In this document: positions 1 to 12,515 of the stretch, one piece after another | Position numbering within the stretch: the first letter of the stretch is position 1 | Layout: each line of letters starts with the position of its first letter | Translations under genes and position numbers: made by a program | The notes under the pieces: generated by a model | Database searches by the model: none | What the model saw: only the letters and a program-made list of their open reading frames with translations | Told to the model about the DNA's origin: nothing | NCBI RefSeq assembly: GCF_963678975.1 | Contig: NC_089273.1 | Location: 23,454,356 to 23,518,355, forward strand | DNA: 64,000 nt | Source of the DNA: Dysidea avara | Taxonomy: Eukaryota; Porifera; Demospongiae; Dictyoceratida; Dysideidae | Direction of reading: 5' to 3'

Positions 1-1727
1 CTCGGTCAACCTATCCAGTGTTGTGATGGCTACCTTTATCCGTTACCCGTCACGGTCTCATCCATCGCACGGGCATAAAATACTGTGAGTTGCCACTGTC
101 GTGTATGACACCCTTAGGGTTACCCACACGCACGTAGCACCGGCCAGCTGACAACCAGCTACCAGATGTGCATGTGCTGCCCACCTGTGTGTATGTATGC
201 TGCCCTAATAGTCCCATCAAATGTATGAAAGGATGATGGAAGGGGTGTTAATGATGGACTATTAATGTTGGCTTCAAACAAATTGCATGTGCTGATCTAC
301 CACAGACACATCTATTGGTGGGCTTCAAAAAAAATTGTGATCAGCCATTGTCGGCTCATTTGTGTGTGTCGTGGTCTACATTAATGTACGAATGAGTACA
401 GCTTACCACCCTTGACATATGCTTTGTTCCCTTGCAGCGGTCCTTATGGGTGAGTGCTACTTTAGAGGAAGACACAACTGTCAACTCATCCAGTGTTGTG
501 ATGGCTACCTTTCACCATCGCATGGGCATAAAATATTGTGAGTTGCCACTGTCGTGTATGACACTTTTGGGGTTACCGTCGCACTTGCCAGCTGACAACC
601 AGCTGCCAGGTGTGCATGTGCTGCCCACCTGTGTGTATGTATGCTGCCCTAATAGTCCCATCAAATGTATGAAAGGATGATGGAAGGGGTGTTAATGATG
701 GACTATTAATGTTGGCTTCAAACATAATGCTTGTGCTGATCGACCACAGACACAAACCCTATATGTATTGGTGGACTTCAAAAAAAAATATTTGTGATCC
801 GCCATTGTCGGCTCATTTGTGTGTGTTGTGGTCTACATTAATGTACGAATGAGTACAGCTTACCACCCTTGACATATGCTTTGTTCCCTTGCAGCGGTCC
901 TTATGGGTGAGTGCTACTTTGAAGGAAGACACTACTCGGTCAACCCATCCAGTGTTGTGATGGCGTCATCCATCAACCACGTGTCACGCACGGACATAAA
1001 ATACTGTGAGTTTCCACTGTCTTGTATGTCACCCTTAGAGTTACCCACACGCACGGTCACACTTGCCAGCTGACAACTAGCTACCAGATGTGCATGTGCT
1101 GCACAACTTTGTGTATGTATGCTGCCCTAATAGTCCCATCAAATGTATGAAAGGATGATGGAAGGGGTGTTAATGATGGACTATTAATGTTGGCTTCAAA
1201 CAAAATGCATGTGCTGATCTACCACAGACACATCTATTGGTGGGCTTCAAAAAAAATTGTGATCCGCCATTGTCGGCTCATTTTTGTGTGTCGTGGTCTA
1301 CATTAATGTACGAATGAGTACAGCTTACCACCCTTGACATATGCTTTGTTCTCTTGCAGCGGTCCTTGTGGGTGAGTGCTACTTTGAAGGAAGACACTAC
1401 TCGGTCAACCCATCCAGGACCACTGCAGGGCCGGAAGATGGACAATGACTGACTGAAGTGCTCTTTATTTTCTTATTTAAAAAAATTTTTTTATGAATAT
1501 TTATTATTATGAATATTTTGTGCAAATAAATTTTAACTCCTAGTCATCCGGATAGTCTTTAGCTCACACCTTAAATTGCCACAACTTAGATGTGAAATAC
1601 TTTGAAAGTTCTACAGCCCCTAAATGGTGACACAGCAAATTGTTTATAATGCCACGTAATTGTAATCCAGATGACTTGTTTTGCAAAATCGGGTCACACA
1701 TGTGTACTGAACCACCCATCAGTGAGA
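1..1727 (+). repeat. Left terminal inverted repeat of giant transposon, with ~460-bp tandem units
   Basis: This block is the inverted counterpart of 15945-17866. Its outer part is a tandem array. The landmark GCAGCGGTCC recurs at 434, 891 and 1356, giving periods of 457 and 465 bp, and the window opens inside a further copy. The inner ~300 bp (about 1420-1727) is single-copy sequence that also matches the right arm in inverted orientation, up to the shared segment around ACATGTGTACTGAACCAC. The right arm is about 195 bp longer, so the true left end should lie just upstream of base 1. Each unit carries a polypyrimidine tract with TTGCAG and, 12 bases later, GTGAGTGC, which look like a splice acceptor and donor. 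Confidence 0.85.
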
Positions 1728-1764
1728 CATGGACAACAGTTTGATATTTGCTTCACCAGTTATT

Positions 1765-1978
1765 ACCAGGTACCCACTGATGTTACAGCTTGGTGGGCTG
1801 TTTCCCTAGTTAACACCAGGTCCCCATTTAACAGCTGTGGATACTGGAGCAATGTGATTAAAGTTTCTTGCTCAAGGAAACAACAACACAACCAAAGTGT
1901 CCTGACTGGGAATCGAACCTGCAACCTTTCGATTAACACGTTGATGCTCTGAACCACTTGACTATGCTGGCTCATGCA
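1765..1978 (-). repeat. Old tRNA-derived SINE
   Basis: On the minus strand this segment starts with a tRNA-like head. It has an A box TAGTCAAGTGG (1954-1964) and a B box GGTTCGATTCC (1909-1919), and both fit the RNA polymerase III consensus exactly. The region between resembles a tRNA-Asn anticodon arm (GTTAA), but the stem bases no longer pair, so a functional tRNA is unlikely. The part at 1765-1895 resembles, from memory, a conserved central domain seen in SINEs of many marine animals. It lies just inside the left terminal repeat of the giant transposon. Confidence 0.55.
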
Positions 1979-2934
1979 GACACTCACACAAATATGGACA
2001 CCCACACACACTTGCTCACATAATGGCATATTCTTTAAATTTGTAGCATGCAGTGGACACACTGACAGTATACATACGATGATGAGTTACCCATATTGAC
2101 TGTGTGGACTTTATAGTTTATGGCTGTTTAAGCTGCGGATGTTTTTGTCACTCTCTACTCTGGGTGGAACAGGATTAATTACTTCAAGTAAGATTGCTCT
2201 TTAAAGCATTTGATATGCAAAACAAGTTTGTATTTGGTGTAACCAAACCTGCCTTGTCTACCATATCTGCAATAATATTAATGAGTTTACAATGACTGGA
2301 TTCAAGTAGGCATATTGGTATCTACTTACAGCTGATGGAGTCTAATATGATATTTGAATGGAGGATTTACCACAAGGGGTGATGCATGCTCCAGATGTAC
2401 AAGATGTACATCATCGGTGTGCCAGCATCATGGATATCATCAGTGACTTGTGACTTCATCATATCATAAAATCATGTGTCCAATTATTTCGAGTGTTTAA
2501 TATTACATGTACACTTACAATGTACAACATTATATCAGTGTGTTTGCTTAATCTAAAACTGTGCACGTATGTGCCATACAATTTCTATTACAGAGGTCTG
2601 TATTTAGGTCTATGCCAGCCTTGCCAGGCAATAGAGAAAATGAGTTATCTGACTTGAGCATTGCAATTGATTTGTGATGGCATTGACTACACAAAATCAA
2701 ATTTTACTAATTCCTTTATCTTACAGTTATATAATGAATTATCGAATGTCAATATAATTTATCTCAAATGGTTTCCAAAGAATCCAATTAGATGGGTTGT
2801 TAAGTATTTACCTGCTAAGAAAATTCCTATAGTTTAATTATGACTACATAATATTATGCAAACACACTATCATATTATTAATGAGGGTGTGGCATACCAA
2901 CTAACTTTACATTGATTTCAATATTTCACACATG
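1979..2934. other. No gene seen
   Basis: AT-rich interior of the giant transposon. It contains a CA-rich patch near 1980-2012. No open frame with recognisable content or paired splice sites was found. Confidence 0.5.
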
Positions 2935-3770
2935 TATTTCATACAACACTACTACACTTCACTCAAGCTACTTGGCTTGTAACAGGCAATAAGTATGGAA
3001 ATTTGAAGTGCTTTTTTTCAAATTGGGTTTTTTAGTTTGACCACTAACCACACCTACTTTATAAAATTTACTTATGTAATGCGTTATGGTGACTTCTATG
3101 ACATTTTCCTCTATTTAGAACATCAAATGATATTTAATTGTAGACTCCACCCTCTCAGTATTAAAACGGATAATTTTGGTAGTGGAAACACCCACCGACC
3201 ACAAAATTTACATAGATAGACGTCATTCAAAATAAATAATAATGAAGGAACAATGCGTAACATAAATTGACCATGCTAGGGTCAGATCATAAAGTGATTT
3301 TTAATCCTAATAAAACACACGACTACAAGTGTTATCCTGTGGTACCTACATGTATAATCAGACCATATTATAGAAAAGTGTGTTGTATTAGGATTAAAAT
3401 CACTTTGTGGTCCATACACGGTCAATTTACGTTGCACATTGTTCCTTCACACATCAAGTTACTATTTATTTTGAAAGACACCTTTCTATGAAAAAATTGT
3501 GGGTTGTGGATGTTTCCCTCCCGATATCAGCGTTGTTCATATTGAGAGGGTGGAGCCTACAATTAAGCATCATTTGATGTTCCAAATAGTGGAAAGCATC
3601 ATAAAGGTCACCATAAGGCATTTTGTTAAGTGAAATTTGTAAAGTGGGTGGTTTGTGGTTAAACTGCAATCCCCGATTTGAAAAAAAAGCACTTCAAATT
3701 CCCGTACTTATTGGCTGTCCCAAACCATATAACTTGAGTGATGGGTAGTAGTGCTGTATGAGTATCCATG
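2935..3770. repeat. Foldback element with ~390-bp arms
   Basis: The left arm (about 2935-3335) is an imperfect reverse complement of the right arm (about 3375-3770), around a short spacer centred near 3355. Matching landmarks are AATTTGAAGTGCTTTTTTTC on the left with GAAAAAAAAGCACTTCAAATT on the right, and the shared ACATCAAATGAT block. The open frames inside it are by-products of the repeat, not genes. It probably is a non-autonomous foldback transposon nested in the giant element. Confidence 0.75.
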
Positions 3771-3870
3771 CGTAAAATATTGAGGACAATGTATAGTCCA
3801 TTGTTACGATATTGATATTCGTATGAACTTATGAAAATTTGCATCAAGGTTTTGTTTTAGTGAGTACTTA

Positions 3871-6800
3871 ATAATGTAATCCACATAAAATATACAAGAG
3901 GGAGTTAACCATCTAATTGGATACTCAATTAACCTAAAATGATTTTACATGATGCAATTAACACTTGAGCGCAGAGGCTTTAGTAGTTCACAAGAATGAG
4001 TAGTGTTAGTGTATAATAGGATGTAGCTTCCAAATAACCCCATCCTCCCCCCCCCCCCCCCCTTCCCATAAAAGAAATCTTACCCTAACCAGAAAGGATT
4101 TTCAGCTATAATATAATAGTATAATAAATCACGGTCTTGTCCTCCAGCCTGTTTGCAAGGGGTGGTACCTATATATTAGATATTAGTGTCAATAAGCATC
4201 AGCACAGAGAATATGAACTGGAGAACAAGACTTGAGCTGGAGTACAAATCAGTTTTAAATCATCTGGAGAAGTTGTATGTCTCTGACCTGGATCTGTGTC
4301 CACTTCTGCACTTCTCTGTAATGCATGTCTAATTGCTACCTACCAAAATATTCTTAGTACATGCCTCTCTTAGGGTTAGACTCATCTGATTTTACTATCC
4401 AGGTCAGTGGGTAATCTGGGGGGATCATTGCAATACAAATTATAAAGTGATGAAACTAGTGACAGGTTAATCTAATCTCTTTAGCCAAGCAGGTTAGATC
4501 TGTGTATTGATTCTAATTGATTTAATCATTAGCTCTTAGTACATTAATTTAAAAAAAATGTAATCAGTCTGAATCTTCTTCTCATCGACGAGTAAACTGA
4601 AACAATTCAATAACAACACACATGTAACTGTAACAACATAACATAACAATAATTACTGATTAAGCACTTGGGTTGCAATATAGGCTCCATTTAACATATA
4701 CTAGAGGAAACTAGAGGAACCTTGATTGATAGCTAGGTTGTAACTGGATCGAAGTACATGTTTATAGGCATAAACGACAATTTAGGAAAAGATATTGTAC
4801 CCAATACAATACAGAACAAACTATTAATCGTGATTATCTTTTAACTTATAGGATGGCCCCCTTCTAGGAGTCATGTGTGGTTTATCGTTTTATTTTGTAT
4901 TAAACCTGTGTGATACGAATTTAGTTGCATAACAGATTATCTGTTCATGATTTATAATGCAAAATTGGGGTTGATGATTTCATTAACACATGCATGAACA
5001 CCATGTTGAGTAAATTCAAAACATTTTCTAACAATATTGCAGTGAACGATAGTCAGTGCTGTTTAAATGGCAAGTTATCACTTGAGTCTTCCATTAAATT
5101 ATCCATCAATTATTTTGTCATAGAAATTTATTTAATCTACTTAAAATGACATGCCTCGATGACTCTACAGTACAGTGTATATGCGAAGTACCGATACTGT
5201 CGCATACTATCCAACTAGTATCTACCCCTACAAGGAGAACTAACTATTTGTATGGGTATCTTAACAATTCTGTATTTTTGGGTTTGGATATCCAAACAAA
5301 CAATTCAGTATCGTGGTTTGGTATCCAAATAATTATGTTTCTTTGTACTAAATATATATATATACAACTTTAAAGTATGTGATAGACTGATTAACTAATT
5401 TAGTGATATGTTATATAACATTTCAAGGTGCCATTAACAGTACCTGTGTCTATGTCGGCTGTGTGTTTGGCATTGTATTCTGTTGACTATGGCATTCCTG
5501 ATCCATATGTAATAGACGATAGCCGGTTTTTTATTTTTTATTATTTTGCGTACATATGATAACTACTGTAAAGCTAACTTTTCAGACGTTGATACATGAC
5601 ATATTGGCGACGAGGATGGGATTCACCATGATTTAAACCCGTGCAACTTTATACTGGAGCATCACTTAACTGGGAATCGTGAAAACTTAATGTGGCCAGA
5701 GCATGCTACCATTGAGCACTCCATTTTTAATTGTGGGAAACACACTGGGGAAGCTGTAAAGATGGTAGGTAGTAGCTACCATCACTGAGGTGCATCATGC
5801 TGAGCAATGCATTCACCAGTATATGTGACTGGATTTTGGAAAAACGATCCAAATCGCACATTAGAAGTTTCGAGATAAACGGTTTTAAAGAATTGAAGCC
5901 AGCGTAACTCTCCAAGGATAGCAAGCACGCGTATGAAATTTACACAAAAGATGCATCAATCTGTTACCTTTCAAGCCACTTCCAGTACTTGTAGCTGCTT
6001 GTACAGTTTCCCGCCAAATAAGATAGAAAATCTGAGCAGTTGGACGAGCGCAGTAGTATCACTGGTGCTCACAAAAGGGTGGAGGCTGGGGGGTGACGGG
6101 GAGGGCAAAAGATAGGCCTCAAAATGGAGGCAGACCACGATTGGAGTCCAGACACGAGATTACAGGGCTGTGCTGGCTCCTTAGTGGCTGATATGTAGCA
6201 AAATCTACAGAGAACACGTCTGGCCAACATTATAAGGCTGTCCACCAGTAAGCCACTGATTCTTGACAGGCCAGGTCCTTCACAAGGCCTGAAACCGCCA
6301 TTTGGGCACTCCACACCACCCAGAAAAGACGTCTACTAAAACCAGCCTCGTGTAGTTTGAGTAGTGCTGAGGGTCAAAACTTGTAGTACGATAGTGTAGC
6401 TATTCACTGGTGGTGTTAGTTTGATTTTGCCTGATGTGCGATTTGGTTCGGTTCTGTAAAATCTGGTCACATATAACAGGTGCCAAATCTGTGTTATAAT
6501 AAAGTGTCAAACTCCTACAGTAGGTCTGCACCCCTGGAACTGCTGACAGTAAGGCAACTTGAGGTGCAAATTAGAAAATACTTTTAGTGATATTTTGCTA
6601 AAGGTAACTGTCATACTTGTAGGGAAAGACTGTCATTTGGCAATGGATTCCCTCCTCTATAACATACTGATGCTAAACAATGCCAACTCACTTTTTTTTA
6701 ATTTGATCAGCATCCATTTTAAAACAAACAAAAAAAGTGAATAAACAAATCATTAAACATGATAAATAAAGTTTTTAATTTATTTATTTTCAGTAATACA

Positions 6801-7234
6801 GCTTTGGTATGCTACAATGTACGACAACTGTATGAACACTTCAATTATTTACCTTATTTCAGTCATGCTTCAGTGCACTGCACCGGCCTTGCACACCCGG
6901 TACATTGCACCGGCCTTGAAATGTCTGTGCATTGCACTGGCTCTCTGGAAACATACAAATATTAAGTAATAATTCTTTTTGACTACAGCTAAGTCACACA
7001 ATACAGTATAGCTTGGTATACATGCATAAAGAAAATTACAGTTACTTCAGTAGCCTCTATTATTGCCAACGTAATCTACTTGTTCTATTAAAGTACAAGA
7101 GTAAATAATGGTAGATACTGTATCACAGTGCCCTGTTAATTGTACCAGTGTAACTTTTGTTGTCATAAAAGTGTCTCTGTCTAAGTACAGCTCTATACAA
7201 ACCATATCATCACTTTGAACACTAAAGCACAATA
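3871..7234. other. No gene seen
   Basis: A long AT-rich interior stretch. It includes a poly-C run at about 4047-4062 and three imperfect copies of a GCA.TGCACCGGCCTT motif at about 6877-6945. An AATCTGGTCACAT segment near 6461-6475 resembles a lone end of the TGTGAC MITE at 7235. No coding exon could be supported on either strand. Confidence 0.4.
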
Positions 7235-7480
7235 TGTGACCAGATTTGCGTAAAGGCCTAGGGGTCTTCCACACACATCCACTTTTATGAATCTGAAAGA
7301 TCATAACGTGATGCTCACTAAAGCTACAAACCTGAAAATTGTACCACCCCTTACACTATGTTAGTGCTCTCGACAGTGAAAATTTCAAGTCCATAGTTTC
7401 TCCATGTTCAAAGTTATGATATGCTGAATGTGTTAAATTGGATGTGTGTGGAAGACCCCCTTTTCGCTAATCTGGTCACA
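7235..7480. mobile_element. MITE with TGTGACCAGATTTGCG terminal repeats
   Basis: A 246-bp element with about 50-bp terminal inverted repeats: TGTGACCAGATTTGCG and GGTCTTCCACACACATCCA on the left, and their complements on the right up to TCTGGTCACA. The same ends flank the larger element at 50570-51600. No coding capacity is seen. Clear target-site duplications are not visible. Confidence 0.7.
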
Positions 7481-10400
7481 AATGTGCATACCACTTGTAT
7501 ATGTGCAGACAGGCAAATAACCAAGAGGGGTTCTGAGGACCCCCCCACATACACACACACGTGCACACCAATTGTGAACAAAAGTACACCTTTTCACCAT
7601 ACAGGGGTTTTTTTTGGAGATAAAAAAGGATCTAACCCATGACAAAGTCTGATTAAGGGGCCTGATAGACTAATTTAGGACCACTTGTTAATAGAGAATG
7701 TTAGCACCTTCTTTGAGAATGTTTAACAATCTACCATTACTTAACACATTGAGACCCCTGTGTCAGCATTAACTAATGAAAGTTATTAATGGCTCACCTA
7801 TCTTCATCAATATAATTAATTTCTAAAAGGTTAAACAAATATTAAAAAGAAACAATAATACCACAATTCACATGATTGTATTAGCACTCATGCCACACAA
7901 GAACACTGCTATATAGACGTTAACAACACATAGACATTCACATGGCGCATAACCACACACATATTATGCATACAACTCATGTTTATACACTCGCAAACGC
8001 ATATCTGCGCAAACGTGAAAGTATACCTTAAAGGCTAGCATGGGTAATACAATGATATAAATTCCTGGTAAACTTGCTTGTAGCTATTTGTTGTGGACTG
8101 CTCTGTATGCATGGTCCTTATGTGACCCTAGGGTCCGCAGTCTGTACACTACCTGCTATTAGTTAAGTAAACTTATGTTCGAAAACATAAGAACAATACC
8201 GCAACAAAAGAAAAAATTTTAACCTTTCCAAATTAAAAAGTGCCCTGACCAAATTGGATAATGCACACGTATACATTAACTCTAGCCGTTGAACTCGCTT
8301 GCACGCATGTACACATACACTACATCACACACACACAGACACACACAGACACACACAGACACACACACACACACGCACACGCACACACACACACTACACG
8401 CACACGTGCACTGACAACCTTATACCATACATACAGTAGACACATTTGACAAATCACAACTCTACGTACATTTGAAACTGCACACAAATCTCACCCTTTA
8501 ATATCCCAGCAGCTGCAGGTGGTGTACTATCAGCATTACTACAAAGCCAATGATATTGAGTCATGGATGCAGCTAATGTCTTACAACAGTGTACAAGCAA
8601 TTATGTGTACACCAAACTTCAACTGTGGCTTTTAAGTTTAGGCTGGCCAGTGGTTATCTCACTGGATATATCTCATTATACATAATACAACCATGATCTC
8701 ACTACCTATATGTACTTGGCTCCATGCTCCCATACCCTGTCAAACAACTTACTTGTAATGTTTGCAACAGCAAGCGCCCATGTTCGGTTTCAATCAATTA
8801 TAACATTCTAATCAATCATAGTGATCAACACCCTGGGTCCCATTCCATATGCACGCACTGCTATGGTACATTGCCGGCTGCGGCCATCATAACTTCAATT
8901 TCAGTGCGGCGCCCGTGTGTGTTATCAGGACCACGGTGATCACTTACTAGCATATTTAAGCTGATATCAATCTCTTTTCCGATTAACTACTCGATATTGC
9001 TTACCCGCTCGCTTACAGCTGATTTCAAAATATCAGGCCGTCACGTGACTCTACTGTTAGTTCGTCATCGCTGAGTGTCCATGACACCAAGAACCTATGG
9101 ATATATTCGAAATGACTCACGTTGCAGACTAATTAATGACTATGCTCTATTGACTTTTTTTGGGTCATTTGTGGAATGATTTTAGTATTCATTTTCTATT
9201 TTCCTACAACCAGGAGTTCATAATAAAAGTGAGATGGGGGGCTAGGGGTTTGGGGGTTATAGACTCTTGCTACAATCAAATCCCTAGCCGGTTATAACAT
9301 ATGTTTTGTCACACTAAGATTCCATTCAGTGTATATATACACTAGTAGAGATAACTAAACTGAGGTAGCTTTTCACGATCAATGTTTATTGAAAGGAAAT
9401 TAGTAAGGAATTCAGCTGCAGGATGTCCAGTCTGCCTGTCACATCTGTTAAGCTGGTACAGATTCTCAGTTGGACACCTACGTATGTTACCTATTGTGAT
9501 GAATTACTACAGGACTGAGCCACTGGCAAGGGGCAGTTGTTTGTACAAGTATTGCCGAGAATTGACACTTTGACACTTTCACTGAATACGGTTATTTTTT
9601 TCCCCTAATGTTGTTCAGTTGTGGAGCAATCTTCCTGATCATATAACCTCTTTAGAATCCTGACATTTCCATCAATAATTCATTTTATAATGTATTGACC
9701 TTAGCTATATTTATTGACCTCATGAGAACATGACCATATTTGATATAATTGCAACATCCAACAACAACAAACCATTATTGCATTGTAACACTTTAGACAA
9801 TATGATGCATTCTATAAAGAAGGTATTGTGGCATGCAGCTACAGTTCTGGATCTGCAACGACCAGCAGTACAAACCGTAAGGTGTATGTGATTGTAGTGT
9901 GTGTACTGTGTATAAGGCTGTGTACGGTTTAGTGTTTATGTTTAGGCTTAGTGTGTATACACAAAAAAACCGTGTGTGTGTGTGTGTGTTTGTAGTATAT
10001 GCACATGAGCAGTGTAAAGAGTGGTGTGTAATGTTTGTATGAATATATACATATCTATACAGGGATGCCATGCTCGCCTGTGCATGTGAGTGAGTCATGA
10101 TGTGTCTGCATTAATATTCTTTATCAGTATTTCGACTCCTTTGTGTATACCTATGGGAGCATGTCATTGCATGAACAGAGCAAGATTGAAGGGCAATCTG
10201 GGCCTTTTCAGATTAGGGTGGCTTGATGTTTTGTGGTAAAATTCATTGATTTGTCCACAAAGGCTTATGGTGTACTGGTCCATGTTAATACGGGTATTAT
10301 TGTACAGACTGTATCATTGCCCTTTTAAGGAATAAATCATTGGGAAGGTTATACAATATATATGTAAGTTAATTCTAGGAAATATAGCCAGACCGCAACA

Positions 10401-11972
10401 TATGATGATTAATGACACAGTTAACCAGCCCACCTTATCCAGGATCACCCACGTCTTTATAGCTACTGCAGATGTATCTGAAATCCACAGTAGGGTATCA
10501 TTACAAACTCTATCGTACCTTATTCTAATCAAATATAATACACATTGACTGCTGAGAGTACTATGACTGAATGCAGTGCGTCCATCTAGTGGTGTGGGGG
10601 GACAACATCTGCCATTGAAAGCAGGCGCATGTTGACGCTTCCTGTGAAGGGGGTTAGTATCTACCATTAAAGCAGATGTACATTGCAGGTATCAGTATCA
10701 CTGAAAATGTAAATTGGTCCACTCAAACTGTTGACTCTTTGCCAATCATAATATCCCTGATGTGTAATGTATCTCTATATGTAATGCGTGCAACGGTTGT
10801 ATACAGAGTGTAGTGCGTGTAACAGTTGTGTAAAGAGTGGATAACCGTGCAGTTATATTAGTCATTTTGAAATGGTATGTTAAAATTAAATATTCTTCAT
10901 AGGCTTTATGGGATGCTCTATACAACAGAACTATTGTGAGTGTTCAATTTTTGTATGTGTGTGTATGTATGTGTTATAATGCGGTGGTCATGTCTAGTAT
11001 ATGGTGAATGTATACATTACTTGAGATGGGTATAGGTGGCATGGGTTGTATAATGTGGTTGGTATACGTGTAGTGTGTGTTCATAGTTACATATATTGAT
11101 TCTGGGTCAATGAGAGTGGGACAAAATGTAGTCCTAGCCATGGCAAGGTTATTACTACACATTGTTTTTGACAATTTACTCCAGTGTACACGTGTTACTC
11201 TGTGCAGTGTGTTCATGTGTGCATGTTTGTATTCATATATACAGGCTTGTATATACATTTTTAGCCTTACACATAAACCCCTTTTATACTCAGGACCATG
11301 TATTTACAACCATCATAGAGTGTGTATGTCTTTGACAGTTAAGCCGGCAGAAACACATGTTGACTGCGGTTCACTGGCTTATGTATTTCTTTAAGTATAT
11401 TTCTAAGGGAAGTATGCATCATTATGAATACGGCTATGGTTATGGTCAGTAACAAAAAAAATATAAATTACATGGACAGGTATTCACATTACATGATACC
11501 TAAGAAAGATATGTGGCAGTTGCATTGGACTCTGTGCTCAGGATTATAGCTAGTACATTGTACCTTGTAGTAGGGTTACATTAACGTACATAGTTCCATG
11601 TCTGTATGCATTAGGAAAAATGTGTAATGTTTATCTCCAGGTTCAAGATGCCTTATCTACACTGAAGCTTTAATGGTATATCAACTTGAAACTATTAGTA
11701 CATTTTAGGTACAATTTAGCCAAACAAATTTTATTACATGTATGTATATAGATTGTATATATGTGTATATTAGTCATAACTGAATACAAAAAAAGAACCA
11801 AATTAAATTTATCTGTGTAAAGTACATACTACAAGAGTTGAAAAGTGATTACATAGGAGGAGCTATACAATCATACAATACTATCAAATGTATTTGATAA
11901 TTAGCTTGAATTAACACACAATGTGTATGTTATGTCTGTAGAGTTAGCGGTTTTTTTTTTGGTTTTTTTTTT
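7481..11972. other. No gene supported; microsatellites only
   Basis: This is transposon interior without a recognisable gene. It holds a CA-rich microsatellite (about 8320-8405), GT-rich tracts near 9976 and 10960, and a palindromic TCACGTGA E-box-like site near 9041. A minus-strand open stretch at 10314-10667 has splice-like sites but no recognisable domain. Confidence 0.4.
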
Positions 11973-12515
11973 TCAAGGTAAATAGTTTATTTTTCCACAT
12001 TTTGCTTGGATGTCTATTTCCTTTACCTGCTGAGACAGTTTGCTGGCTACTTGAGGTAGTGTCTTGTTTGCCAGTATGATGTCAATGCCATCCCTTTCTA
12101 TAACCTGCTGTACTTGGTTGTATAACTGCAGTAAGTTTGTGGCGTTTACGTCTTTACTGTCTTGTTTTAAAGCATTGAATGCAGCTACAAATACATAATG
12201 CCCGTGTTCTGTCCAGAGTCCACTGATGGTCTGTTCATTATGACTTTTCATAAATTTCCAGCCTTCTTTTTTCAAGTATTCTTGTTCAAAGTGTCTTGGT
12301 CTCTTCTTCCTTTTTATTTCCTAACCTGAACATTTATTATGTACATCATCGTCATTGCCATTATCACAATGTAAGCATTGGCAATTATCTGTACACAATA
12401 CCATTGCCTTCAAACAAGGACATCTGGATGAATATCGATTGTTTTTTGTACAATTGTGACGATTGCTATCCAGTGCTGGTTGACCTCACCCACATCTACA
12501 AGACTTGTTTTTAGG
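11973..12515 (-). pseudogene. CXC-type cysteine-rich tail of the transposase with in-frame stops
   Basis: Reading on past the TAA that ends the OTU domain, the same frame encodes SCRCG, then CTKNN, CPCLKAMVLC, NCQCLHC and a final C. This spacing is typical of CXC (tesmin/TSO1-like) DNA-binding zinc modules, which also occur in some transposases. A basic stretch (KRKKRPRHF) and about 100 residues follow, ending at 11973. A TGA inside the CXC module and a TAG after it interrupt the frame. Because TAA, TGA and TAG all occur, stop-codon reassignment is an unlikely explanation. Ordinary decay is the simplest reading. Confidence 0.6.

Noticed and set aside
432-680. Open frames repeated in both transposon arms
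   Set aside because: Not kept in all tandem units (stops and shifts differ), no domain; by-product of the repeat.
1903-1975. Functional tRNA-Asn gene
   Set aside because: Anticodon and T stems do not pair properly; better explained as a SINE head.
8261-8449. Open frame through a CA-rich tract
   Set aside because: Low-complexity His/Thr repeat translated from a microsatellite; no domain or splice context.
10314-10667. 117-codon minus-strand open stretch
   Set aside because: Splice-like sites are present, but there is no recognisable domain, no partner exons and it lies in transposon interior.
12296-12514. Plus-strand open frame opposite the CXC module
   Set aside because: Shadow of the minus-strand coding sequence, which has the clear cysteine pattern.
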